A stretch of 64,000 nt of DNA from an uncultured Pirellulaceae bacterium (GTDB taxonomy: Bacteria > Planctomycetota > Planctomycetia > Pirellulales > Pirellulaceae). The DNA lies in assembly GCA_937941455.1 (NCBI GenBank), contig CALDHM010000007.1, forward strand, positions 1-64,000, read 5' to 3'. A model generated the notes under the pieces. The model was not told the origin of the DNA, ran no database searches, and saw nothing but the letters and a program-made list of their open reading frames with translations. Numbering within the stretch: position 1 is the first letter of the stretch; the number at the start of each line of letters is the position of its first letter. A program made the position numbers and the translations under genes. Below are positions 9,105 to 17,264 of this stretch, in pieces.

Positions 9105-10405
9105 GAGCGTGCCACCTCCAGCATTGGCGGTCGACTTGGTCGGGGCTCCACCCCTCCGTCGAGCGACGTTGCCGCCGGTTCCGAACTGAAAATCTCTGCG
9201 AACTCACCGCTCGAAACATCGACCCACCGCACCCATGCCTGCAACGATCGGTAGCGGATCAATTCCTCCTCCGTCAATTCATTCAACAAGTCATCCGTAA
9301 ATGGTCGCGAGCTGAATACGTAAATGGGAGTCCCCTCCGAAGCCCGGCGTCCCATTTCCAGAACCGTGCGGAGCGTCGCTGGGGCATGGCTGCTGCGCGC
9401 CAAGGCGAGACTGCGAAAGACGTCCAAGGCGATTTTCGAATAACTTTGATCGCTATGGAAGTCGCAACTGGCCCCGCAGATCGCGACGGAAATCAAGCCG
9501 AAGACGCGGTTCTCCATTTTCGAAAACAGCGTCGCTCCGAAACTGAGAATCTGCTCGACTCGGTCTTCGTTCGCAGTTACCCGGCCCGCAAAAATCCCCC
9601 CCCCTTCGAAGAGGTCGAAAATCAAGGCCACGTCCTTGTCGGTCCGCGTATCGAATTGCTTGACCATCGGGATGCCGAATTTCGCCGTGCTGCGCCAATG
9701 GACCTGCTTCAGGCTGTCTCCCGAACGCCAGGCTCGCAACGCGAAAAATTCGTCGTCGCTCAACGCGCGTTTTCGTTTTACCGAGTTTTCGCCGGCAGCC
9801 AGCGATAACAAACGGCGATCCCAAGTCGCACTGAGTTTCCCCAAACGCGGGGCGACGAACAGGGCATCGACTTGATCGAGCGGCCGAGTGCTGGTCATCA
9901 GGCCGAAAGGGAAACGCGTCGAGAGCTTGGCCGGGCCAAATTCATACGCACCACGCTGGGTGAATGTCGCCTTGAAACTCTGATAGCGGCATTCTTGTGG
10001 ACGAATCAGCCGATATAGGAGCCGAACCGCTTGAGAGCCCTTCCCGGAGGCGCCCTCGCTCTTTACTGGACGCCCTTGGTCCTGCAACACCATTTGCCAC
10101 GTGCTGAGCCGCTGCCGCTCGTTGACGACCTCCCATGTGATATCGACAGGATCGCCAGCAAAGGCGATCCTGGGCAACAGCCGTTTGCAGCGCAGTCGCC
10201 GCAAGGTCAGCTGCGCGACCCGCCAGCCGATCAGCAATGGCGCGATCATCAAGGCCGCCATGAGCACGAGCATGCTGATGTTCCGCAACAAGGCCCCCGA
10301 CGTAACGAACAGCCAAACCACTAGATAAATCCAACCCTCGCGCGTCAGCGCGACGCTGACTCCACTGGAATCCGTGGTGGCGACTTGTGCTTCATCGGTG
10401 GACAC
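9101..10405 (-). CDS. DUF58 domain protein with two membrane segments
   Basis: GTG at 10405 is preferred because GGAAGG sits 7 bases before it; the upstream ATG at 10420 has no ribosome site. Two hydrophobic helices (LVVWLFVTSGALL and MLVLMAALMIAPLLIG) lead into a beta-rich region, then the DUF58 core 'LRAWRSGDSLKQVHWRST' and the vWA-like 'KDVALIFDLFEGGG', where the acidic pair replaces a full MIDAS DxSxS. DUF58 proteins act with MoxR ATPases, probably as adaptors or metal-binding partners at the membrane. It is the middle gene of a MoxR-DUF58-transglutaminase operon. Function beyond that is not established. Confidence 0.88.
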   Translation of the reverse strand: MSTDEAQVATTDSSGVSVALTREGWIYLVVWLFVTSGALLRNISMLVLMAALMIAPLLIGWRVAQLTLRRLRCKRLLPRIAFAGDPVDITWEVVNERQRLSTWQMVLQDQGRPVKSEGASGKGSQAVRLLYRLIRPQECRYQSFKATFTQRGAYEFGPAKLSTRFPFGLMTSTRPLDQVDALFVAPRLGKLSATWDRRLLSLAAGENSVKRKRALSDDEFFALRAWRSGDSLKQVHWRSTAKFGIPMVKQFDTRTDKDVALIFDLFEGGGIFAGRVTANEDRVEQILSFGATLFSKMENRVFGLISVAICGASCDFHSDQSYSKIALDVFRSLALARSSHAPATLRTVLEMGRRASEGTPIYVFSSRPFTDDLLNELTEEELIRYRSLQAWVRWVDVSSGEFAEIFSSEPAATSLDGGVEPRPSRPPMLEVARS

Positions 10406-10432
10406 GTGGCGACCTTCCATACTGACAGCCGA

Positions 10433-11437
10433 TCAACGCGGCAGAGGCGTCTGATTCACAATGCGGCGGATGATCTCTTCGACTTCGCCACGTTGGTTGC
10501 CGTGCATGAAGCCGCGCGTTTGCACGCGGTGAGCGCAAATACTGACCGCTAAATTCCGTGCGTCATCAGGGATCGCGTAATCCCGTCCATCGGCGAACGC
10601 CGCCGCTTGCGTCGCGCGATACCACAACAACACTCCGCGGGTCGAGACGCCAAAGGCCAAGTCTTTCGAATTGCGGGTCGCATGAACGATCCGCAAGATA
10701 TAATCCGAGATCGAGGGATCGACCTGAACCTCGCGGACACTCGCCTGCATGGCGACGATTTGCTGCGAATCGCAAATTGGCTTCAGTTGATCGACCGGTT
10801 CCCCCAGACGATGACTGTTCAGAATGGCCTCCTCGAACTCGCGGTCGGGATAGCCCATCGAAATCCTCAAAAGAAACCGGTCGAGCTGGCTTTCCGGCAG
10901 CACGTACGTCCCCTCGAATTCGAAGGGGTTCTGTGTCGCGATCACCATGAATGGGAGACGGAGAGGGTGAGAAATTCCATCGACACTGACTTGACGATCA
11001 CTCATCGCCTCCAGCAGCGCGCTCTGGGTTCGCGGCGGCGCCCGGTTGACTTCGTCGGCCAACACGAAATTGCTGAAAATCGGGCCAGGCTTGAATTCGA
11101 ACTCGCGCGTCGAAGCCGCAAAAATCGAACTTCCCACGATGTCGCTGGGGAGCAAGTCGGGTGTAAATTGAATGCGGCGAAATTCTCCCGAAACGCTTCG
11201 CGCCAGTGCCTTGCCCATCAACGTTTTCCCGACGCCCGGCAAATCTTCCAGCAGCAAGTGTTCGCCGGCCAACAACGCGATCACGCACGAGCGGGCCACG
11301 TCCTCCTTGCCGAGCACCACAGACGTAATGTTGCCGACGAGCGAGCGAACCGTAGCGAACTGCGCTGCCAATGATTGCGAACCGCTCTTTAACGCTGATT
11401 GTGAGTTTTCTTGAAACAACGTTTCCCCCGATCTCAT
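10433..11437 (-). CDS. MoxR-family AAA+ ATPase
   Basis: 334 residues from ATG 11437 (MRSGETLFQENSQS); the longer frame to 11644 does not look like protein. Walker A 'LEDLPGVGKTLMGKAL', Walker B 'FVLADEVNRAPPRTQSALLE', sensor 'FMVIATQNPFEFEGTY' and the 'LPESQLDRFLLRI' arginine-finger region are all present and intact. MoxR proteins are chaperone-like ATPases that remodel or insert metal cofactors in vWA/DUF58 partners. It lies 27 bases upstream of the DUF58 start, so the three genes are very probably co-transcribed. No clear Shine-Dalgarno precedes the chosen start, which is the least certain point. Confidence 0.9.
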   Translation of the reverse strand: MRSGETLFQENSQSALKSGSQSLAAQFATVRSLVGNITSVVLGKEDVARSCVIALLAGEHLLLEDLPGVGKTLMGKALARSVSGEFRRIQFTPDLLPSDIVGSSIFAASTREFEFKPGPIFSNFVLADEVNRAPPRTQSALLEAMSDRQVSVDGISHPLRLPFMVIATQNPFEFEGTYVLPESQLDRFLLRISMGYPDREFEEAILNSHRLGEPVDQLKPICDSQQIVAMQASVREVQVDPSISDYILRIVHATRNSKDLAFGVSTRGVLLWYRATQAAAFADGRDYAIPDDARNLAVSICAHRVQTRGFMHGNQRGEVEEIIRRIVNQTPLPR

Positions 11438-11840
11438 CGATGAACCGCTACCCGGCAGGCGACTCTGGTCACATTTTAAACGATTTACGACGTTTGCGGC
11501 TGCCCCTTCGAAAAACGGCCGACGGCTTGTCTTTCCCCTGCAATCTTCCAGAGCTCGGCGGGGAGAGCTTGCCGCTGACCTAGCTACAGACGGCCCTTGG
11601 CAGCTGATGCACTCGCAACCAAGATCGCCAGACAGCCCCAGCATCGCCAGAACGCCATCGCGGTTTTCGATAAAGCCCAGACTTTGACAGCGAGACCGGG
11701 TGACGCATCCGCCGCAATCAGGCGAAACCGAAATCGCGGCGACTTAAAAACAGAAATTCCGTCTTCACCGGAGCAGAGGGGACGGACGACAGGCCCCGAG
11801 TACAAACGAAGCGCCCCCAAACGATGAAGATCCGTGGTGG
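11438..11840. other. Gap without a supported gene
   Basis: The open frames here are short, overlap on both strands and have no protein-like composition. The region should hold the promoter of the leftward MoxR operon, but I see no good -35/-10 pair. Confidence 0.4.
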
Positions 11841-12071
11841 CTATTCCGAAGTGACGAACTCGGTTTCGAATTCGGTCGTTTTCCAAGGCAAGTCCAACAG
11901 ATTACCCCATTTCGTCAGTTCGAGATACATTAGGATTGTGGCCACGGTAATCATGACCGCCGAGATGGCCAACAGGGCATGAAAGAAGTTGAAGCCAACC
12001 CATGGTTTGGGGCGGACGATTTTCCCGTCCTTGATCACGATGTCTTGAGAGGTTTTCCCGGCTTGGCTCAT
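11841..12071 (-). CDS. Small single-span membrane protein, unknown
   Basis: 76 residues: a short polar N-terminus (MSQAGKTSQDIVIKDGKIVR), one hydrophobic helix (ALLAISAVMITVATILMYLE) and an acidic tail. I do not recognise a family. It follows, 8 bases apart, another single-span gene and a coiled-coil protein on the same strand, so the three probably form an envelope-associated operon. The topology is predicted only from hydrophobicity. Confidence 0.7.
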   Translation of the reverse strand: MSQAGKTSQDIVIKDGKIVRPKPWVGFNFFHALLAISAVMITVATILMYLELTKWGNLLDLPWKTTEFETEFVTSE

Positions 12072-12079
12072 GACGGTTC

Positions 12080-12319
12080 CTAGTACTTGCTGGCGTCGAT
12101 AAACAACAGGATCGCCGCCGCGGTGAGCATGACGAACGAAATGATCAAGCTGAACGAATAGACGTCAAAAGGACGCTTGCCGATGATTTCGGGACGTCGT
12201 TGCGGTACTGGCGCTGCCTGTGACGGAGCCGAAGTCATCGGTACATTCTTCTCGGCCAGCGGCGGGTCGAAGACCGCATCCGCCGAATCGAACAGGTCAT
12301 CAGAATCTTGTCGTGACAT
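12080..12319 (-). CDS. Small C-terminally anchored membrane protein, unknown
   Basis: 79 residues from ATG 12319 (MSRQDSDDLFDSADAVFDPP), with GAGGGTG just upstream; an ATG two codons earlier is less well placed. A flexible, Pro/Ala-rich N-terminal half precedes 'KRPFDVYSFSLIISFVMLTA', a single transmembrane helix at the C-terminus. Its start overlaps the end of the coiled-coil gene by about 20 bases, indicating translational coupling. The arrangement resembles tail-anchored partners of a membrane complex. No family recognised. Confidence 0.7.
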   Translation of the reverse strand: MSRQDSDDLFDSADAVFDPPLAEKNVPMTSAPSQAAPVPQRRPEIIGKRPFDVYSFSLIISFVMLTAAAILLFIDASKY

Positions 12320-13130
12320 GATCACCCTCGCGGACCGCGGTTTGGCGATATTCGGGAGCGACGCGGAGGACCGAACGATCGTGCTCGCTCTTGACCACTA
12401 CCGCTTTGCCAATGAAGCGGTCGCCCCGGAAGATGTCCATGGTGTGGCCCTCGCGAATTCCGTCATCCAACCCCAAGCTGACCACAATATTTTCAGTGTC
12501 GCGGGTGCGGGAGACTTCCACAATCACGCCATCGACTTTGGCGGGGATATGATCGGTCAGCGAGTTGACATTCAAACCGGCACTCCGCATGACCTTTTCT
12601 TGCTTCGCGACGTAGGCGGTAAGTTCCTTAGCCTGGAGCTCGAGCGATTCCACCGTTTGCTTTAGCTGGTTGTATTGGTTGGTCAATTCGATGACTTCGG
12701 TCCGTTTGGCCGTGATGTCGGCGACCAGGTTGCGATTTGTTTCCCGCAGCGATTCGACTTCGCGTTCCTGTTGGGTCAAGCGGGCTTGTACCGTGCTGAC
12801 GTTTTGTTGCAAGCGCTCATTCTCGACAATTTTTTCCGTGAGCTGTTTGACGGCCGCGTCGCGGTTGCTTTTCTCGACTTCCAGTTGGGAGAACAATTGC
12901 TGCAATTGTTGTTGCCGCGCAACCTTTTCTGTCTCGATCAAGGTTTCCAATTCGGTCGATCGGGTCTTCAAATCCGTGATGAGGCGGCGGTACGCGTCCG
13001 CGTTGGCCTTGTTCTCCCGAGCTTGATCTTTCCACGCCCGTTGCGAAGCCCCCACCATGACGGCTAGAACAAGGAAGCAGATGCTCATCACGAGGATGAA
13101 AGCTACAAGAATCTTGCCCAATAGGTTCAT
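12300..13130 (-). CDS. Membrane-anchored long coiled-coil protein
   Basis: 276 residues. An N-terminal helix (LVAFILVMSICFLVLAVMVG) is a signal anchor; residues ~30-185 are a continuous Glu/Gln/Lys/Arg-rich coiled coil; the last ~80 residues form a compact globular domain ('DGVIVEVSRTRDTENIVVSL', 'GIREGHTMDIFRGDRFIGKA') resembling a small beta-barrel. This layout recalls periplasmic spacer proteins such as MreC, but MreC identity is not supported by its partners here. It is the first of three overlapping or close-packed leftward genes. Confidence 0.75.
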   Translation of the reverse strand: MNLLGKILVAFILVMSICFLVLAVMVGASQRAWKDQARENKANADAYRRLITDLKTRSTELETLIETEKVARQQQLQQLFSQLEVEKSNRDAAVKQLTEKIVENERLQQNVSTVQARLTQQEREVESLRETNRNLVADITAKRTEVIELTNQYNQLKQTVESLELQAKELTAYVAKQEKVMRSAGLNVNSLTDHIPAKVDGVIVEVSRTRDTENIVVSLGLDDGIREGHTMDIFRGDRFIGKAVVVKSEHDRSVLRVAPEYRQTAVREGDHVTTRF

Positions 13131-13465
13131 TGAAAAAAATCCTCAATCATGCGGCGATGGCCAAGGCATTACAGCCTCGCCAATCCCCCTATTTCCCCAA
13201 ACTGCCCATCCGAACGGACTGGCTCAGCACCAACCTTGGATTTCGACACCCTCTCGGCACCCGTCCGGGCATTGCCTGCATTTTCAGTATAGTTGCGAGG
13301 CAAAAAGAGTGTCAACGATTTTGCGATTTTGTTCTTTTTTTGGGATTTTCCCCGAATCCCGGGCGTCGCCTAGCCCCGAAAGAAACCGGGTTCTGGACCC
13401 TCTTTGTGAATCGGTCAATCCGAACTCTCGACAAGCCTGGAGTCGATAAGAAAGGGCAGCTTTTT
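13131..13465. other. Divergent intergenic region, upstream part
   Basis: No gene is supported here. The 434-base spacer up to 13564 must carry promoters for the coiled-coil operon (leftward) and the membrane/ABC cluster (rightward). Only the rightward promoter at 13466 could be recognised. Confidence 0.4.
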
Positions 13466-13494
13466 TTGACATTGGCCAATTTTAACGTTACATT
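13466..13494 (+). promoter_or_regulatory. Sigma70-type promoter of the 13.5-19 kb membrane/ABC cluster
   Basis: TTGACA (13466-13471), a 17-base spacer and TACATT (13489-13494). The predicted start is near 13501, about 64 bases ahead of the ATG at 13565. It is the only near-consensus pair in this spacer. Confidence 0.6.
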
Positions 13495-13564
13495 CATTAC
13501 AGTCGTCAGGCTCGACGGCACGCGGCGGACGGATGGTTGAGGAATTGCGCAGGGGTGGGCATCA

Positions 13565-13807
13565 ATGATTGGTGGAAAATTCTCGCTCTTTACTCTGTTT
13601 TGGGCGGTAGCAGTCGCCGCTTTTTTCAGTGCGTCCCTGCTGGCGTTTTTCCAGCAAAAATCGTGGGGCCATAGCGTCGTCACGGCGGCCATCCTAGTGA
13701 CAATTTCCGGAATGCTCGCTTTTGTCCTTGCTCGTGTGGCGATCTGGTACGGCAGCGTCTTCGTCAAGGCAAACAGCGACGGCAATGAGCCGCGTCAAGT
13801 CCTTTGA
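13565..13807 (+). CDS. Small two-span membrane protein, unknown
   Basis: 80 residues with two hydrophobic segments ('LFTLFWAVAVAAFFSASLLA' and 'VVTAAILVTISGMLAFVLAR') and a short polar C-terminus. It is preceded by a good promoter at 13466 and followed by the large secreted/membrane protein at 13852, after a 44-base spacer. No family recognised; being first in the ABC cluster suggests an accessory subunit. Confidence 0.6.
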   Translation: MIGGKFSLFTLFWAVAVAAFFSASLLAFFQQKSWGHSVVTAAILVTISGMLAFVLARVAIWYGSVFVKANSDGNEPRQVL

Positions 13808-13851
13808 CTCCCCCCCCCTTTTCCATCACTGACTAGCCTTAAGGTAGCAAC

Positions 13852-16281
13852 ATGCCGGCGAATGTGCTGCACAGCTATGTTCGAAGCGTCCGTACGATGC
13901 GATGCCTGCTCTTGATTGGCTTGGTTGGTGTGCTGACTTTACAGCACGAGGTTGCCCGGGGATTTCAAGCTAACCCCGGCGGACGGGCAAAATTCAAAAT
14001 CACCAAACAACTCTTCACATGCTACAGAGCTAAGCCAACAACCTTCGTTGAGGTCACCCTGCTGGACCAAACGCTCATCAAGTCGGTTCCCCAACAAATG
14101 TATATTCATCTGGGAATCATAGAGCATTACGATCAGCGGTCACCAGTTGTCTGGACGAAGACTCTGAATTTCGCGGCGGGATCGGCTACTGCAACCGTTG
14201 CGTTCGATCATGAGTTCTACTTCAGCGAGTCACTCGACGGCAACCAAATCAAATGGATTCGCATCACGACTGGACCTGGTCACCAATCGAAAAGCATTGC
14301 TGTCGGGGCGTTTTCTGACGTCTTCCCGGTATCAAGTTTTAATCTCAACAATTACCTGTTCCTGTCGAGCCAACCTCCAGTTTCTACCCGCGCACATCAG
14401 TTGGTTTACGACGTCGAAGATGCCAAGTTTCGCCAGCAATTGGCCCAATTTTTTAGAAAATTTTCGATATTTCCCCCTATGATTGTTGACCAATCCAATC
14501 TCTTATTCAACCCAGCCGAAATGCCAACATTGGAACATCTTCCAAACACTTTGGATCGCGACAAAAGCAATAAAATCGCATGGAATATTACCCCCGAAGG
14601 ATATTGCGGCAATATTGAGACACTGGTCAAAAACGGCTACTACTTTGGTGACATCCGAGATATTTCCGAACATTGGGTCGGACTTTCCCCGTTTGCGACA
14701 ATTTTCATTTCTGAAAAAGACCTCCGACTGTTGTGTCAAGAGTCCCCGCAAAAAGCGCAGGCTCTTGCCGACCGAGTCGCCGCGGGCGGACAACTTGTGA
14801 TCACGGAATGCACTCCTGACTTCGCATTTCGCAGATCATTGCGAACTTTATTTAGCCGCTCAACCGATTCCGATGCATCAAGGCACCCAAAACTCCGCAC
14901 TAAGTTTTGGCAGCTCAAGCCGGAGTCCTTCCAGTACGACGAATTGGCTCTCTTAGAGGCGCTACTGAGTGATCGAATTCAGCAATCCTCTAAAATGATT
15001 AAGTCAAATAATTTACGTTCAGCCGAATTTCTTGACTTTAATCATTCGGATCGAAATCTAACTTTGTTTCGAGAAATCGGAAAACTGAAAGTTTCTCTGG
15101 TTCCCATCGAATCCCTCACATCAGGTGAGGTCGATTTCGCGTCAGTAGCGTGGGGCCGCGGCGGCCTCGTCATGACCACCTTGGCACCTAAAGAATTTGA
15201 AGATCTTCATTGGCATGCTGTTGAAGAATTGTCGCAAATCAATCCAAATGTACCCTTCGATAAACTGGTCGGTTTTGAGACGTTGCAGGCGAAATCTGGA
15301 TACTTGGGAGTGCCTGGAGTTGGCCAGCCGCCGATAATATTGTTTTTGGCGCTGGTCACTGGATTTGCATTTGCGGTTGGCCCTGGCTGTCTACTGTTAC
15401 TGGCGAGATTCCGTCGCAAAAATTTGATTCTGTTACTGGTGCCGCTCCTGTCTCTGCTGGTCACGTTGATATTGGTCGGCTACGGTTTGCTGATTGATCG
15501 ACTCGACTATCAAGTTTGCCGACTTTCCAGCACCTATCTGGACCAGCACAATCAAATTGCGGTCACCCACTCGCAAAATGCGATCTTTTCGGGACGAAGG
15601 CCTGGCCCGGTGCCTATTGCACAGTCTCAGATGTTGAGCGTTAGCCAGTATCATCCGTTCGCCAGTCCATACCACTGGCGTTTCAATAACTGGCTTAACA
15701 TCAATGGGATCGATAGCCCCACCACTGTATCGGGAACAACCATGCGTGCTAGAACCTTGCATCAAATAACAACTGTGGGAGTGGCTGCGCATGAATCGCT
15801 ATTTCGAATCGAGTTGCACGAGGAATCGGACAATGACAATCCGACATTGGCTGCGGTGAATCAGTTGGGCTTTCCCATCGAACTTGGCGTTGTCCGTCAC
15901 AAGAAATCGATTTACCTTGTGCGGGACTGCCCTGCAGGAACCGCCATGCCGCTCACGATGGTTTCAGCACCTGAAGCAGCGGATGCATTACGCACCTACG
16001 CCGATGAGATACTCGAGCAATGTCTCAATAGTCGAGATCTCCGCGGCAAACTTATTCGCGGCAGTTTGTACAGTAACGCTTTAAGCGACGATTTACTTGA
16101 AAAAATGTCTTCCAACGAAGGGCAGACCTACAGTTATTGCCTCGTGCTCAATGAACCCTTGACTTGGCTCAAAGACGGCCATTTCTTCATCATCGCTCGG
16201 GACAACCCCTGGCTCCAGGATTTGAATCCCGACCCACTGATCAAATATCAAATTCACCTGATTCACGGGTCATGGCGGTAA
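13852..16281 (+). CDS. Large exported membrane-anchored protein of an ABC cluster
   Basis: 809 residues, AAGG just ahead of the ATG. An N-terminal signal sequence (CLLLIGLVGVLTL) leads to a ~480-residue extracytoplasmic part. Two transmembrane helices follow at about 495-550 ('IILFLALVTGFAFAVGPGCL', 'ILLLVPLLSLLVTLILVGYG') and then a second soluble domain of about 250 residues. No domain is recognised with certainty. The cluster order (large exported protein, ATPase, permease) and the 10-base overlap with the ATPase gene recall GldG-type components of gliding/secretion ABC systems. This is an inference from context, and a class I glutamine-amidotransferase-like fold was considered but no catalytic motif was seen. 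The region is noticeably more AT-rich than its neighbours. Confidence 0.75.
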   Translation: MPANVLHSYVRSVRTMRCLLLIGLVGVLTLQHEVARGFQANPGGRAKFKITKQLFTCYRAKPTTFVEVTLLDQTLIKSVPQQMYIHLGIIEHYDQRSPVVWTKTLNFAAGSATATVAFDHEFYFSESLDGNQIKWIRITTGPGHQSKSIAVGAFSDVFPVSSFNLNNYLFLSSQPPVSTRAHQLVYDVEDAKFRQQLAQFFRKFSIFPPMIVDQSNLLFNPAEMPTLEHLPNTLDRDKSNKIAWNITPEGYCGNIETLVKNGYYFGDIRDISEHWVGLSPFATIFISEKDLRLLCQESPQKAQALADRVAAGGQLVITECTPDFAFRRSLRTLFSRSTDSDASRHPKLRTKFWQLKPESFQYDELALLEALLSDRIQQSSKMIKSNNLRSAEFLDFNHSDRNLTLFREIGKLKVSLVPIESLTSGEVDFASVAWGRGGLVMTTLAPKEFEDLHWHAVEELSQINPNVPFDKLVGFETLQAKSGYLGVPGVGQPPIILFLALVTGFAFAVGPGCLLLLARFRRKNLILLLVPLLSLLVTLILVGYGLLIDRLDYQVCRLSSTYLDQHNQIAVTHSQNAIFSGRRPGPVPIAQSQMLSVSQYHPFASPYHWRFNNWLNINGIDSPTTVSGTTMRARTLHQITTVGVAAHESLFRIELHEESDNDNPTLAAVNQLGFPIELGVVRHKKSIYLVRDCPAGTAMPLTMVSAPEAADALRTYADEILEQCLNSRDLRGKLIRGSLYSNALSDDLLEKMSSNEGQTYSYCLVLNEPLTWLKDGHFFIIARDNPWLQDLNPDPLIKYQIHLIHGSWR

Positions 16282-17264
16282 CCATGAACAATGTCTTTAC
16301 GTCAGTATCCGCGGCGATCGAAGTCGTCGAACTTACTCGCTGGTTCGGGAAAACGCTGGCGGTGGACCATCTGCATTTGTCCGTTCGACCGGGAGAAGCT
16401 CTCGGCTTTATTGGGCCCAATGGAGCTGGAAAAACGACGACGATGCGAATTTTGGCGACGATCGACGAACCCGATTTGGGGGATGCGTTGGTGTACGGGT
16501 TTTCCTGTACCAACGACCCAGAACGAGTTCGCCGAAGACTTGGATTCATGCCGGATACTTACGGCGCCTACCCTAATGTAACGTGTATCGAATACCTCGA
16601 TTTTTTCGCGCGGAGTTATGGCTTAATCGGACGAGAGCGTTCACGAGCAATCAAACGTGTCTTGGATTTCACGAAGATGCATCACATGATCGAGAAGCCC
16701 ATGACGGGGCTAAGCAAAGGGATGAAACAACGCTTGTGCCTCGGACGCGCCTTGATCCACGATCCTGAAGTGCTGGTCCTCGATGAACCGGCCGCCGGGT
16801 TGGACCCGCGCGCTCGCGTCGAATTGAAGGAAATGGTGGCAAATTTATTGGCCGATGGTAAAACCATGTTGATCAGCAGCCATATCCTTTCCGAACTCGC
16901 TGAGATGTGCAATCGCGTGGCGATCATCGAACACGGTCGTCTGTTGGCCAGCGGTACAATCGATCAAATTCTCGAACAGTACTCGACGGGATCATTGACG
17001 GAATCCGGCCAGCGGCTGACCACGATCACGATTGGATTTGCAGGTGATGGGGAACGCCTGGCCGAATTTCTCAAGTCACGTGCGAGCTCCGAAGTCCGAG
17101 TGCGAGGAGATCAAATCGAGTTCCTCGGACCGGAAGATGCGGAGGCGTGCCGAGCCTTGTTGCACGAATTGGTATCGCTCGGCTTCCCAATCCACAGCTT
17201 CACACCGAAACCTAAGTCGCTCGAAGAAGCATTCATGAATGTCACGCTGGGACATGTCCGATGA
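16272..17264 (+). CDS. ABC transporter ATP-binding protein (GldA/ABC-2 type)
   Basis: 330 residues from ATG 16272 (MAVTMNNVF); ATG 16284 is equally possible. The frame extends upstream inside the previous gene, and that part is ignored. Walker A 'GFIGPNGAGKTTTMRIL', signature 'GLSKGMKQRLCLGRALI' and Walker B 'VLVLDEPAAGLDPRARVEL' are intact, followed by the H-loop 'LISSHILSEL' and a C-terminal regulatory extension of about 100 residues. It energises the permease encoded next, whose start overlaps this stop by 4 bases. The substrate is unknown. Confidence 0.92.
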   Translation: MAVTMNNVFTSVSAAIEVVELTRWFGKTLAVDHLHLSVRPGEALGFIGPNGAGKTTTMRILATIDEPDLGDALVYGFSCTNDPERVRRRLGFMPDTYGAYPNVTCIEYLDFFARSYGLIGRERSRAIKRVLDFTKMHHMIEKPMTGLSKGMKQRLCLGRALIHDPEVLVLDEPAAGLDPRARVELKEMVANLLADGKTMLISSHILSELAEMCNRVAIIEHGRLLASGTIDQILEQYSTGSLTESGQRLTTITIGFAGDGERLAEFLKSRASSEVRVRGDQIEFLGPEDAEACRALLHELVSLGFPIHSFTPKPKSLEEAFMNVTLGHVR